From Sweltsa coloradensis (Eukaryota > Arthropoda > Insecta > Plecoptera > Chloroperlidae), in the NCBI GenBank assembly GCA_024449915.1, contig JAMZAV010002194.1:44737-108736 (forward strand): a stretch of DNA of 64,000 bases, in the 5' to 3' direction. How positions within the stretch are numbered: position 1 is the first letter of the stretch; each line of letters starts with the position of its first letter. Made by a program: the position numbers and the translations under genes. The notes under the pieces are model-generated. The model saw only the letters and a program-made list of their open reading frames with translations, searched no databases and had not been told where the DNA came from. Shown in pieces: positions 21,407 through 31,808 of the stretch.

Positions 21407-22325
21407 TTGGAATTCCTTCTATGTACATTTTCACTACGTAAGGCAATTTCTTTGATGAAAAACTTTGCTTGGTGTATGCAATGTTATACATTTCACTATC
21501 ATTTTCTGCAGAGCTACTATCACTATCTTCCGTACATCGGAATACCTTTTTTGCTGAAATACCTGTAGACTTGCACATCTTGGCTACGCGCCCTCGCCTG
21601 TGGCACTTGAAACACTCCCAGTGTTGGACTGGACATGCCTCTTTTGCATGTCGACGTCCGCAGCACGAACAGCTTGGCCCTGGCTCTTGATGGAACTCCT
21701 TGTAGGGACCCTTTTCTGGAACTCGTTGGTTTGCGAATGGTTTGGATTTTTTCCTATTTTGCTGTACATATTGGACTCCTTCTCTGGGTGACGCTGGGTG
21801 ACCATGTATCTCACGCACATTATCTGTAGCAAGGTCGAGTTGTTGTGCTAACTCAACTGCAGACTGGAATGATAAGGACACATCCTGAATCACAAGCTTC
21901 TCTTGTACCTTTTCACTTGAAAGTCCGCAGACAAAGAGATCCCGAAGCATTTGGTCTAAAAAGAGACCGAATTTGCATGTGGCTGCCAACTTCCTTAAGG
22001 CTATCACATAGTCTGGTATAGACTCGCCTTCCTCTTGCACTCGTTTAAAAAAGCGTCGCCTTTCGGCAATGATGAATCTTTGAGGTATGTAGTGCGTTTT
22101 TAAAGCCAACACTATATCGTTGTATGTCCTAGACCCAGGCAAAACCGGTGACATCAGGTTCTTTAATACTGCATATGCCTTGTCCCCCATCAATGATATC
22201 AAGGCGGGCGTTCTGTCTTCTTCTTTTACCGAATTTGCTTTAAAATACTGCTCCATTCTCTCCATATAATTCTCAAAATCATGTACTTCCGGATCAAACG
22301 TATCCATATGTCCTACTCGCGACAT
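21378..22325 (-). CDS. gypsy A gag (capsid plus CCHC-like knuckle)
   Basis: A 315-residue open frame starts MSRVGHMDTFDPEVHDFENYMERMEQYF, a typical Ty3/gypsy gag capsid opening. FKRVQEEGESIPDYVIALRKLA and LRDLFVCGLSSEKVQEKL mark the capsid C-terminal domain. The zinc-binding region near residue 215-250 has CSCCGRRH..KEACP and CFKCHRRGRVAKMC; the second has Arg where the knuckle His is normally found. The last residues enter the protease (DTG). Confidence 0.88.
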   Translation of the reverse strand: MSRVGHMDTFDPEVHDFENYMERMEQYFKANSVKEEDRTPALISLMGDKAYAVLKNLMSPVLPGSRTYNDIVLALKTHYIPQRFIIAERRRFFKRVQEEGESIPDYVIALRKLAATCKFGLFLDQMLRDLFVCGLSSEKVQEKLVIQDVSLSFQSAVELAQQLDLATDNVREIHGHPASPREGVQYVQQNRKKSKPFANQRVPEKGPYKEFHQEPGPSCSCCGRRHAKEACPVQHWECFKCHRRGRVAKMCKSTGISAKKVFRCTEDSDSSSAENDSEMYNIAYTKQSFSSKKLPYVVKMYIEGIPIKMEVDTGQ

Positions 22326-22476
22326 TTTACGTATTTAGGCCTTAGGCCTATGCTTTGACTAGGCCTAATGACGCCTGCCCCGCCCCTAGGTCATGCAAGG
22401 TCATGCACGTAGGCCTACGCCGTACGTTCTTCACCCTAATTCAGTCCATAAATTAACACGACTTACTTGCAGCGCT

Positions 22477-22496
22477 ATCGTTCGTGTTCGTCGCCA
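22477..22496 (-). promoter_or_regulatory. Candidate primer-binding / leader motif of gypsy A
   Basis: On the minus strand the sequence reads TGGCGACGAACACGAACGAT. A TGGCGACGA-type word directly follows the 5' LTR in many invertebrate Ty3/gypsy elements. Its position, about 150 bases before the gag start, fits. Confidence 0.45.
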
Positions 22497-22498
22497 TT

Positions 22499-22687
22499 TG
22501 TAGTAGATTAGGACATGGGTAAATGACAGTAGGCCTGTACAAGTATTGAATAAGTTGCTTTACTGGACAATGTTACAATGTGGTCTGTCACGACCCGGCC
22601 CTGACACTCGTCTCCTCGCTATCAGCATGCCGCACTGCATGCTGGGAGCCCGACATCGTCCACTGCCTTCTACTACAAACCATAACA
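22499..22687 (-). repeat. Candidate 5' LTR of gypsy A
   Basis: Read on the minus strand, the 189-base stretch begins TGTTATGG and ends CTACTACA directly before the TGGCGACGA leader, satisfying the TG...CA rule. No second copy is present, so the boundary is inferred from position and ends only. Confidence 0.35.
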
Positions 22688-24000
22688 TTGACATTGTTAT
22701 TATGCTTAGCTAGACCTATGGGCGCGTTTAGATTTGAGCTAATTTGCCACCTGGACGTGCCCGCATGCCCGAGGTTAGACATTATTAGGCATTGTGATCG
22801 CAGCTTATGAGCTTCATGAGAAAATGTTACGGAATGCTTTGGGCATGCACAGGTTGCACAGCATTGCACATGCTAATATGACACCCGGGCCCGCTCAATG
22901 CATTCCGCAAACTGCACTTAGGTGTAAGTGGGTAGCCTATGATTCGAAATGTAGGCCTACGCCAATATTATCCCAAAATGTTTAAAGCAATTAGTTTATT
23001 TTAAAAGGTTACGAAAAGTTAAATTTGTGAGCCTCGGCCTAGCCACACCCTAGTCAAACAAGCCAAGGGTAGGGGTAAGGTTACGGTATGTCATGAAGGC
23101 CTAGGCTTATGATGTTATTTTAGCAGATTTATTATTTATTGTAATCTGCCCCAAGGCTACGTTATTGATCGACATAAAACAATATTGATTACCAGAAGAG
23201 TGAGATAGAACACCGGTAATCAATCATTAATTCATTGATTTGTCATAATTTAGGCCTAGCCCCTAGTAGGCCTACCTACGCCTAGGGCTAGGCCTAGCCT
23301 AATCAATCATTAATTCATTGATTTGTCATAATTTAGGCCTAGGCCCCTAGGCTAGTGGCTAGGTCTAGGCCTAGTAAGCTAAGCCCAAGGCCTACCGGAC
23401 AAACACGCCATGACACTGTTAACAATATGATTGCAATCGATATTAATTTACCAACACAATTACATACACATTCAATTGATCACAAACATAGTTGGCGTAC
23501 ATAATATTATCCGAAATCCACAACACAAAATAACTATTAAACTACACATGATTATGTAATAATTATCAATTACTTACCATCGATAAAACGTGTTGTGCTT
23601 CAATCGTCCGGTTCAACGGAGAACGGGAGAAGGCCTAAAAATTATTCCAGCCGGTCACGTTTCTTCAGAAATCGATGGGTCGAACTAGATCACGCCAGCG
23701 CATGCTTGATGTTGCAGTGACTTGACTCGAGTCGATGCGCGCTACTTTTAAAAGGTGTAGACTGAAACCGTTGAAACAAAACAAAACACTTTTTCGTAGG
23801 TTTCCCGCTGTAGGGTACCACTCCAGCTTACCCGGTGTGACCCAAACTAGGTATCTACGATATATAAGGCAATTGAGGATGTCCGATGGAGTTTTGAGAG
23901 GACTAAATTCCTTGAATTTGCATTAACGACTACTCAGTATTTTTTAGTAATATTCACTAAACAAATATCAGTTGAAAACCCTAAGTATTTACTAGCAACA
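22688..24000. other. Non-coding stretch with TAGGCCTA clusters
   Basis: No supported gene. A direct duplication at 23218-23342 is listed separately. Palindromic TAGGCCTA/CCTAGG words are dense at 23090-23400. Confidence 0.5.
23218..23342. repeat. 42-bp direct repeat, period 83
   Basis: A 42-base stretch starting AATCAATCATTAATTCATTG occurs at 23218 and again at 23301. The two copies are essentially identical up to their TAGGCCTAG ends, with a TAGGCCTA-rich spacer between them. Confidence 0.8.
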
Positions 24001-24184
24001 GTAGGGGAGAGGGGGCCACAATGAGACAAAAAACTAAATCAGCTCAAATTCTTGCATTTCAGTATTGTCAGTGGCTATAACTATCTTATTCTATGGTGTT
24101 ATCCTTCACCTTGACTATGTTAGTCATTAGAATGCATAATCTTGAATATTTTTATTGTGGTTAATTGTTAGGAACAACAATGCA

Positions 24185-24226
24185 TTTGTCTCATTGTACC
24201 CCACAGGTGGGGCACTATGAGACAAA
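24185..24226. repeat. Internal 20-bp imperfect palindrome made of TIR-like sequence
   Basis: TTTGTCTCATTGTACCCCAC (24185-24204) and GTGGGGCACTATGAGACAAA (24207-24226) are inverted copies separated by two bases, with two mismatched positions. The core TGTCTCATTGT also lies in the element's termini, so this may be a subterminal transposase-binding repeat. Confidence 0.7.
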
Positions 24227-24609
24227 GCATGGGGTACAATAAAACGCTCCACTTTTTTATCCTAAAACATGATTTTTTATTGGAAAATTGTTATGTTAAC
24301 AAAAGTCATACTCATACATAGTACACTGAAGTCAATTAGATAAAAAAAAAAAAATAGAATATTGTTACATTAGAAAAATGAAATGAAATTATCGAAATAC
24401 AAATAAGGTAAAAGAGAAAACTTTACAATGGATTTAGGGGATATCCATGTTTCTAAAACTAGGAAAACGCTCAGTTGGACGCGTTGTTGAGCGAGCACCG
24501 GTACGTGCAACACGACCCGAGTAAGACATTCCCATAATGTTACATACCAATAAGTCTTTAAGGTCTTGACCGATTTAGCTGAAAATTTGAAAAATAGGAG
24601 AGAATGGAT

Positions 24610-25112
24610 AAAATCCACCGCCATCTAGAAGACCTTGACATCATTTCCTTGTTAAACTCTTTGGTTACAAATAATACACTGCTTCCTCGATAGTGTTTTG
24701 ATAACTTCTAGGTGGCAGTGCATAGTGACCTGAAACCACGTGCGCCGTTGCCATGGTAACGGGACTTTGTTATAATGTAATTTCCGACTACACTACTTAT
24801 CGGATCAAAATAAAAATAACATATTCGTGATCGGACGGACATTCTAAATGATTTGGCCACCTCAGATTTTGTCTCCGTTAAGTTTGAAAAAAAAACTTTC
24901 AATTAACTTTAATGTAACTTTTTAACTTTTTGAACGATTTTGGCAAAAAAATTATACAGCAACCCGCCTAGGTGGTATGTACATGTGTGCAAAATTTCAG
25001 GTCGATCAGAGAAACGGTGCGACCTGTATCGAAGCAGTAACAGAAAAAAAAAAACAAAAACAGACATTCGAGCCATAAGAGTCAAGTGGAGACGCTCGCT
25101 TCGCTCGCTCAA
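24610..25112. repeat. Possible separate repeat nested in the pogo-like element
   Basis: The stretch lacks coding capacity and ends on the right with GACGCTCGCTTCGCTCGCTC (25091-25110). This resembles the GAGCGAAGCGA end of R1. A short inverted word pair (CCACCGCCATCTAGAAG near 24618; CTTCTAGGTGGCAGTG near 24705) lies at its left. Its boundaries are uncertain. Confidence 0.35.
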
Positions 25113-25126
25113 TAAACTTCAAACTT

Positions 25127-26003
25127 TTAATAGGCATGCTGTCGCTTAGTATGCCCAAAGTAAGAGGGATCGGGTAAAAGCATCTTGATATCCTTAATGT
25201 TCACTGATGCCAAATCTGGGTTGTCAGGAACCATGAAATGGCCGTCTATCTTTTTACTCTTCCTGAGGTAACTAATTTCCAAGTCTCCTTGAGTGTCTTT
25301 CTCTTTTAAAATCTTTCTAATGTAGAAAACATTTGTTTTTCCAGGAAAGTGGACTAAAACAAAGTTACCTTCCTTGGGTTCTTCATCAATTTCGGCAAAT
25401 GGTTCTAATTGCTCTTCTTCGAATTCAAAATCCATCTCCTCTTCAGAATAAACTGACATCGCAGTATCGTCATCATCAGATGAACTATCCACTTTGTTCA
25501 CTTCTTGTCGAAACAAGCGCTTGCGAATAGGTGCCTTTTTTTGGCATTATGGGTAACGCCTTCTTTTTTCTGTTTTGGGCCTGTTCGGCTATTTTATCTT
25601 TTTCTGGGGTATCTGTTGGAATACAGCTTTTACCTTTAGCTCTTCCTCCCTTTTTTTTCCGCTCACCAGCTTTTGGGTAGGGCTGTATTTCCTCGGGGGA
25701 AATTGCAAGAGCCCCACTTCCCAACTGTTGGTTTAGGCCAAGGTAGGGCGTTATAGGCCTACCTGAGGTTGATGGTCCTGCGGGATCTTGAGCTGATGAT
25801 GGTCCTGCGGAATCTTGAGCTGATAACGGTCCTGCGGAATCTTGAGCTGATGACGGTCCTGCGGGATCTTGAGCTGATGACGGTCCTGCGGGATCTTGAG
25901 CTGATGACGGTCCTGCGGGATCTTGAGCTGATGACGGTCCTGCGGGATCTTGAGCTGATGACGGTCCTGCGGGATCTTGAGCTGATGATGGTCCTGGGCA
26001 CAA
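25127..26003 (-). pseudogene. pogo-like transposase C-terminal tail
   Basis: The first frame (26003-25485) begins with eight nine-residue repeats (GPSSAQDPA). PSTSGRPITPYL, then ISPEEIQPYPKAGERKKKGGRAKGKS and DTPEKDKIAEQ follow, the basic tail I associate with pogo/DDE-1 transposases of fish and cnidarians. The next frame (25516-25127) is acidic (SSDDDDTAMSVYSEEEMDF) and ends with FVLVHFPGKTNVFYIRKIL and LPDPSYFGHTKRQ, the family's C-terminal module. The frames overlap by 32 bases, implying one frameshift. The DNA-binding and DDE domains upstream are absent: the frame runs straight into the palindrome at 25996-26026. Confidence 0.65.
25770..26000. repeat. 27-bp minisatellite, about 8 units
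   Basis: Eight 27-base units (for example GGTCCTGCGGGATCTTGAGC plus TGATGAC) encode GPSSAQDPA repeats on the minus strand. Units differ by a few substitutions (DPA/DSA, GPSS/GPLS). Because 27 is a multiple of three, all six frames stay open through it, which explains several long spurious frames. Confidence 0.9.
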
Positions 26004-26026
26004 TGAGACAATGTCTCATTGTGCCC
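25996..26026. repeat. Perfect 15-bp palindrome with one-base centre
   Basis: GGGCACAATGAGACA (25996-26010) and TGTCTCATTGTGCCC (26012-26026) are exact inverted copies separated by a single A. The arms match the element's terminal inverted repeat. A further TGTCTCATAGTGGCCC lies at about 26037. Confidence 0.9.
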
Positions 26027-26424
26027 TAAGAAGAGATGTCTCATAGTGGCCCACACTACCAAATTATGTTTGATGACTAGAGTAACAACCCTAACCGCAA
26101 ATTTTTGCAAAGCCTACGTTTGATATTTGTGCATGCATATAGTTACTTTCATAACACACAAACGGCAATTGTCTATTGTATATATAATAAAGTTGGCAGA
26201 ATTGACTAGTGAAATGTAATATTTTACTTTACATAACTCAAAACAATGTTTCAAAGCTTACAATGTCAAGATGCGTTCAATTCAATGGAGTCACAGCCTG
26301 ACCGTTGTAGGTACTGCACGAGGTGTAACCTACAAAGTGGCGGCAAATTTGAGCGCCTTATTCAAACGAATTAGGGTGATGTCTCATTGTGGACCATGTC
26401 TCATTGTGGCCCCTCCTCCCCTAC

Positions 26425-26972
26425 TAATAATTAACATGTTATTTGTACAAAGAAATCATTTGTAGTAATACAAACTTTTAACATGTAATAGATACAAAGT
26501 AATTGTTTGGCTATACCCTACTCCGAGTTACTACAAATGTTATCGTCCCCGAAGTTCAACTTTCACGCTTATTTCCATTTACATTTTCCTTTCTAGGCTG
26601 TATACGATGTGGCTACAGATATTCCACTAGACTTACTAACTCACTTAAATAAATAGGTTGTGTGTTTTTTTTCTGGGGGAAAAAACTTCAGCTTGGATTG
26701 CAGGTATAACGGGTAAACGAACGAAATAAACAACACTCCATGAATGATGATAAACGGCAAACGACATAAATGGTCCTCTAAATAAATAATATAATTTTAA
26801 ATTTATCCGCCCCAAAAAATCCGATATTATTTATAATACTGTTATGATGGGCCCATTTGTAACCAGAATACTTATTATTATTGTTATTATTTTTTGTTAC
26901 TATAATCCTTTCTTCTTGAATATGTATACAAGTTATTCAATAAATAAATAATACTAATAAACATAAATTGTT

Positions 26973-26975
<3 letters not shown>
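26425..26975. other. AT-rich non-coding stretch
   Basis: Nothing recognisable lies between the pogo-like element and the (ATT)n microsatellite. Confidence 0.5.
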
Positions 26976-27041
<66 letters not shown>

Positions 27042-27052
27042 TTATTATTATT
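26976..27052. repeat. (ATT)n microsatellite
   Basis: A long nearly pure TTA/ATT run with one break. A second run lies at 27141-27199. Confidence 0.9.
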
Positions 27053-27140
27053 GCCAATAAAAGCAGATTCGACGCGGCGAAATGTCCCGACCAGTTAATT
27101 GTGTTAATTATTTACCGGGCCGCGAAAGCCTTAAATTTGA

Positions 27141-27141
27141 A

Positions 27142-27199
<58 letters not shown>
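27141..27199. repeat. (ATT)n microsatellite
   Basis: A pure ATT run directly precedes the LINE 3' fragment. The poly-Leu peptide in one frame comes from this repeat. Confidence 0.9.
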
Positions 27200-27200
<1 letters not shown>

Positions 27201-27905
27201 AAATAGTTTGCCCTAAAAGTATTAGCAATAGCATCAAAGAAAAAGATGACGTTTTTGTGAATTGCTCTTTACTGCCGTTAAAAGCCATGTTTAATTATCG
27301 GTTGGTTTTAAAGTATTATTTTAATAATGAACATAAAAAACCATATTTACATAATAAGGGAACGAGACTTGTTAGTAAAGGAAAATTTGTTGTTCCAATG
27401 CCCGAAAACAAACATGGTGAGCGTTGTTTACATTATCTTATACCTAAAGTTTTTAATTCATTGCCGGCTGAAATATTATCATTGGACAAAATTTCATTAA
27501 TAAAGAATAGAGTAAAATCGCACTACCTGAACAACCTTCCTTCATGCTCAATTTAAGTCATTTTCAGCTGTTCTATTTTCTAGATATTTATGTTGTTGAA
27601 AACGAATCTGTGCGGTAGGTAAAGATATTATTAATTTATAATTAGTAATTCTTGTATAATCTATTTTTGTAAAGGGTTGTAGTATTTATGTTTTGTAATT
27701 GATTACCTATGTAAGCACCGTATATTCATTTAATAGTTTGAATGTTTTTGATTTTGATTTTATTGTATTAAGCCTTACGCTACGAATGAGATGTGTTAAC
27801 ATTAATAATTATGTGACCCACTGATGAGCCATTTGGCTTAGTGGGAGGAAATGTATGTGAATATCGTTAAATTATAAAAAAAAAAAAAAAATTATTATTA
27901 TTATT
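27200..27905 (+). mobile_element. LINE 3' end fragment (RT C-terminus plus 3' UTR)
   Basis: An open frame to 27556 ends with a peptide typical of LINE ORF2 C-termini: YNYR-like FNYRLVLKYY, then VSKGKFVVPMP, GERCLHYLIPKVFNSLPAEI and KNRVKSHYLNN. The 3' UTR has a hairpin-like CCCACTGATGAGCC / GGCTTAGTGGG near 27818-27845 and ends in an A run (about 27878) followed by ATT repeats. RT motifs are missing, so it is a 5'-truncated insertion. Confidence 0.65.
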
Positions 27906-28194
27906 ATTTTATTGGATGTATTTCATACAAACTCGGTCAAAACCGGAGCTAACATGTTGTACGGACTTACGTCAAGTACTTCCATGTGTATCTATATTAC
28001 ATACCTACATTATTACTTTGTCTTAACTCTAACTAAAATAAGTCATTATATAGTTTGTAGATGATGTTTTCATTCTGCTGTGTACGGTCGTGGCCGATTT
28101 CTCGTCGCCATCCTAGCATTTGCTCTTCGGACTATGGGAAACCACGAAAACCATGTCAGGATGGAAGCTGTCTCGGAATCTCGAAGTATCATTC

Positions 28195-28449
28195 TTAGTT
28201 TAGAAATTTACGAACTATTCTACACGTGTTGAGTATTACTGCCTTTTGAGTCTCGATGTAAACATTGGGTGGAAGATCTAGTTGTTTAATGCTTTCATGT
28301 AGCTTCTTCGGTATGATGCCATTAGCCGATATCACGTATGGGATTGTATTTACCTTTTTCTGTTTCCACATTTGAACATTTGAAATCCAGTTTTTACACT
28401 TTTGTCTGGTGCGTATCAAGCAATCTAAAAAAAGCACAAAATAACCCAA
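28195..28449 (-). pseudogene. Retroelement pol C-terminal remnant
   Basis: An 84-residue frame contains VNTIPYVISANGIIPKKLHESIKQL and TQKAVILNTCRIVRKFLN. A PIVIGALG...K-L...QK..LL.TARILRK pattern occurs at the C-terminus of some retrotransposon polymerases. I recognise the pattern but cannot assign the family. No RT sequence remains upstream. Confidence 0.4.
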
Positions 28450-28985
28450 ATTACAATAAGCCTATTGCCCATCTTAAATAAGGAGCAAATAGTGATCAGG
28501 AAAAAACAGTTCATGTCAAAAAATTAAACAAAGCGTTCACATCAAATTGTAAAGCATTTGCCCGAAGGATTGGTTGGATACATCAGATTCACCATCACCT
28601 TGCTAGTCACTCACATAATCACTTAATTTAACATACATTTTAAATGGCAACAACAAAAAAACTTATAGGCACTGATAGCTCTACTGTTGAGTGCCTTAAA
28701 ACAACACTAACTAATCTATAACTAATAGTTCTAGCTGACAAGTTAGACTGAAAAGTGGTCTTGCAATAAATGTGTATCTAGGCTTTGAATTGTCATTGCT
28801 TTATTTGATTATCACATATGTGAACAATGCAATCAATATAATCGGCATTGACCGGCACATTATATATTCAATATTAGGCTACTCTTGTATGAAATTAGGC
28901 AACAGAAAAAACAAACATTAACAAAAAACATTAATGACTACAGATTTAACAAAACTATAGGCCTAGGCCTAACATATAAACTTAC
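28450..28985. other. Non-coding, 3' side of the CACTA-like element
   Basis: No coding was recognised. It may include the intron and 3' end of the CACTA-like element, since a splice donor lies at 28985, but no terminal inverted repeat was found. Confidence 0.4.
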
Positions 28986-29213
28986 CATATCCGTCAACTT
29001 TCCCAATTAATCTGACAGGATAAGTTTCCCAAGCAGAACTATTTATAACTGGGTTTTCAAATGTGGATACTGCATGATTTATTTTCTCGTCGGTATCAAA
29101 GATTGGGTACCAAGATTTGATACTATCTCCATCCGAAAAAATCCAAAATTGTGGCACTGGTGCACACATGTTCTCTTCGATAAACAACGCTGCACACCAC
29201 TTCCCCGAATGAT
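28986..29213 (-). CDS. Probable internal exon of a second CACTA-associated gene (DUF4806-like)
   Basis: On the minus strand the sequence after a CACAG acceptor-like site (about 29214) reads open through CAALFIEENMCAPVPQFWIF, YPIFDTDEKINHAV and WETYPVRLIGKVDGYG. It stops at a GTAAGTTTAT donor (28985). The W...YP...K...W..YPVRLI spacing resembles DUF4806-type proteins that accompany CACTA-like transposons in invertebrates. It starts within a few bases of the transposase stop codon. First and later exons were not identified. Confidence 0.5.
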
Positions 29214-31320
29214 TAGTCTGTGTGAATAATGGGAAAAATTACAAAGAAGTTATTATGTGGTAGGTTAACATATTTTATAGCTATGTCAGTGACAGGCCAA
29301 CATTCAAGTTCCCGAGATAGTTTTTTAACTTTATAAATACCAATTAATGATGATTTGCAAGGCACTTCAAAAAAATCCTCAACCACTTGAAATCTTCTGC
29401 CTACTACCACCATCGTAGACAAACGAGAAGAATAGCAAATGTTGCGTACAAGTATGACCGATTCATCTAGTAGACCACAGCAATTATCTGCAGGTGCAAG
29501 TTTTACTTTCATTTTGGGCAAGCACAGAATAGCATATTGCGGATCACAACAACCATCTGGCAATGGCCCATTTGTATGTTCCTTTTTAAATGAGTTTTCA
29601 GATTGAGCCATTGCATTCCTTATATCCCTTGCATATAGTGTCTGATGCTCTTCAAATCTTCTAACAATTTGCTGCAAGGGCTTTTCAGACTTACGGACTA
29701 GCTTTTTCAATTTTTGCATGAAGTTTTCAAACGGAAATGCACTAAAAGTGTCTAGTGCTCCATGTACCTCAACATCATCAACAAGGTGAATAAGCCCATG
29801 AATATTGTGAGATATATACTCAACACCATAAATTTGACCAAAACATTCAACAAAGTGTATCAAAAGTGAGCGTGCATACTCCGCATATTGAACACAATAT
29901 TGTGGGCTAACTAAGATACGGATGGCAATATGCAGCGTCATAAAATGTACGTATGCTTCTGATGACAAGACGTTGACTAGTACTAATGGGCCCGTATAAA
30001 GTAAAAACTGACGCAGTTCTGTAGCTTTCCATCTAGAAATGTCTGCCCAAGGACGAGGTTTACGCACAAATTCAATCGGAATGTTTGTGACAAAAGACAT
30101 TAAAACCTTTGTTGCCTCTTCAATCTTTCTACTTGGTAGTTTAGAGGGGGGTTTACCATTGAGCCACAAATCTCTCATCATTTTACGAACGACTCCCAAA
30201 CAAATAAGGTGCATGTAGTCTAGGGGTACATTTGATATTATATCAAATCTTGGTATTTCTGTAAGAATAGTGCTACTTGTATGGTATTCTTCTTGTTTAT
30301 GACTAACAAAATCTTCATGAGTCCTTTTTGGTGCATCAACATCAGGAAAACATACGCGCCGATTGATGTATTCTCCTTCAACAGTACATTTTGAGCAGGA
30401 AAAGAACCCGGTGTGACCTTTGGTGCAACAAACAAATGACTTTGCAGGTGCATCACATATTAATCCACAAGTGGTGACGGGTATATTCATGGATTTATAG
30501 ACAAGACCGGTAGAAACCAACATTTTTGCTTCTTCGACAAACTTTTCTAAAAAATTATTTGCATCAGATGGTTTCCCTCCAGTGCTATAAAATATTCCTA
30601 CAGGGAATACAGGCAAGTTATTGCCATTGTTTATGGAAATAGAACAGAGAATGGGCCATAATGTGCTACTTGAACTTTTAAAAAGGGGCAATCCATCAAT
30701 GCCAATAAAGAGGTCTAATGTGGTAGGAAAACTTTCACAGTCAATGTTTTCTAAAACATTAATCAACCCATTTTTCAAACCAAAGTGATAATATTCTCCG
30801 GGGGCCATGGTAGTTACAACAGTAGTTCTCGGAGGTCGAACAATTGTTCTAGGGTCCTTGGGAAGGTGAGAAAAGCACTCATGTTTTCTTAAAATATTTA
30901 ACAATGTACGCAGTTGTTGGTGGGTGACTGAAGTTCTGCTATTATATCGAACTTAATAGTAGGCCTATTTGCTTCAGTTTCTGAATTAGCCTGTTCATCA
31001 TCAGAAATGTCACTTGAAGATGTATGAAGCTCATCAGGACATGGAGTAGGCTCAGGATCAATATTGATAACAGAATAGTCACTACATTCACTACCAATGC
31101 TCAAATTGCAACTGTCAACAAACCCTGTGTCAGGGTTTTGTTGCAAGTCATTGTCTGATATAGGCCTACTAGATTGGATAGCAGTATTTTTTGTGGATGA
31201 GGACGTGCTAGGCATGTCAATGCCAGTATTTTGCGATTTTGCTGCATCAAGAGAACGATTGAACACTCTACTGTAATGCCGTTTTGTCATATCACATAGC
31301 AATTTCCGTTGCTTAGGCAT
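29213..31320 (-). pseudogene. CACTA (EnSpm)-like transposase, frameshifted by a 22-bp deletion
   Basis: The N-terminal part (31320-30898) begins MPKQRKLLCDMTKRHYSRVFNR and has an acidic Ser-rich linker. The frame then shifts, and the main part (30904-29213, 563 residues) has MAPGEYYHFGLKNG, FIGIDGLPLFKSSSSTLWPIL, ICDAPAKSFVCCTKGHTGFFSCSKC and YMHLICLGVVRKMMRDLW. These correspond to Tnp2-type motifs of CACTA transposases (DGLP..S..WPI; CD.PA...GH....C..C). The second copy at 34038-34170 has 22 bases that are missing here at about 30924. The loss lies between two ACTTCA repeats and explains the break. Otherwise the protein is long and intact. Confidence 0.75.
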
Positions 31321-31808
31321 GTTAGTCGATGATAACTAGGTAGCCTATAAGGCCCCTACTGTCTGGGGAAAGTTCCGATGTTCATGAAGGTAAAGAAAGA
31401 AGAGAAGCTATTCATTATCCTTTGCGAGTCCAGAATTTCTATGAGCAGCAGAGCTATAAGGAAGCTTTTCAAGAAGAAATTTCATAGACAATGAAATCGG
31501 TCACTAGGCCTACCCTAGTCATCAAAACCTGCAAAAGATAGAATTTTTTAAAGATGTAAAAATCAATGTGTGACTTGACTGATTAGTGACAAAAATGCTT
31601 AGGCCTGCCTATAGGCCTAGTATTATCCTAGCATATTTTTTATAAACAGTAAAAGAAACTTCTAGACGTACGAGTACGGAACGATGTTATTCGTTATTCG
31701 TTATCGATTATATGCTAGAACTAGCGCGGCGCACTGTAGCCAGCGGAAAGTTCGGCTAACCTAACGAAAGTACTTTATTTCTCATTTATAGGCTAGTTGT
31801 TTTTCATT
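30507..31808. repeat. Left copy of a 1.3-kb direct duplication flanking a LINE
   Basis: This segment matches 33581-34891 in the same orientation at about 99%. The first roughly 400 bases appear identical. The rest has about nine substitutions and three indels (22, 6 and 7 bases). It ends exactly where the LINE 3' tail begins (31809). Confidence 0.9.

Larger units (their letters stand above)
18430..22687 (-). mobile_element. Ty3/gypsy LTR retrotransposon A, decayed, minus strand
   Basis: From right to left lie a candidate 5' LTR (22687-22499), a primer-binding-like leader (22496-22477), gag (22325-21378), protease (to 20854), RT/RNase H (20834-19702) and integrase (19701-18494). This is the Ty3/gypsy gene order. 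Frameshifts separate almost every module. No matching 3' LTR was found below 18480, so the 3' end is truncated or unrecognisable. Confidence 0.85.
24001..26424 (-). mobile_element. pogo-like (Tc1/mariner) DNA transposon, internally deleted
   Basis: The left end GTAGGGGAGAGGGGGCCACA continues into ATGAGACA, and the right end is its reverse complement with two mismatches. These are terminal inverted repeats of about 28 bp. If the flanking TA is the target duplication (24002-24003, 26422-26423), it fits Tc1/mariner-pogo. The interior codes on the minus strand for the C-terminal tail seen in animal pogo/CENP-B-type transposases, but not the helix-turn-helix or DDE domain. Further TGTCTCATTGT words recur near both ends. 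The element also carries a 27-bp minisatellite and another repeat (about 24610-25112). Confidence 0.7.

Noticed and set aside
25751..26110. Alternative long frames through the 27-bp repeat on both strands
   Set aside because: A 27-bp period keeps every frame open; only the GPSSAQDPA frame connects to recognisable transposase-tail sequence.
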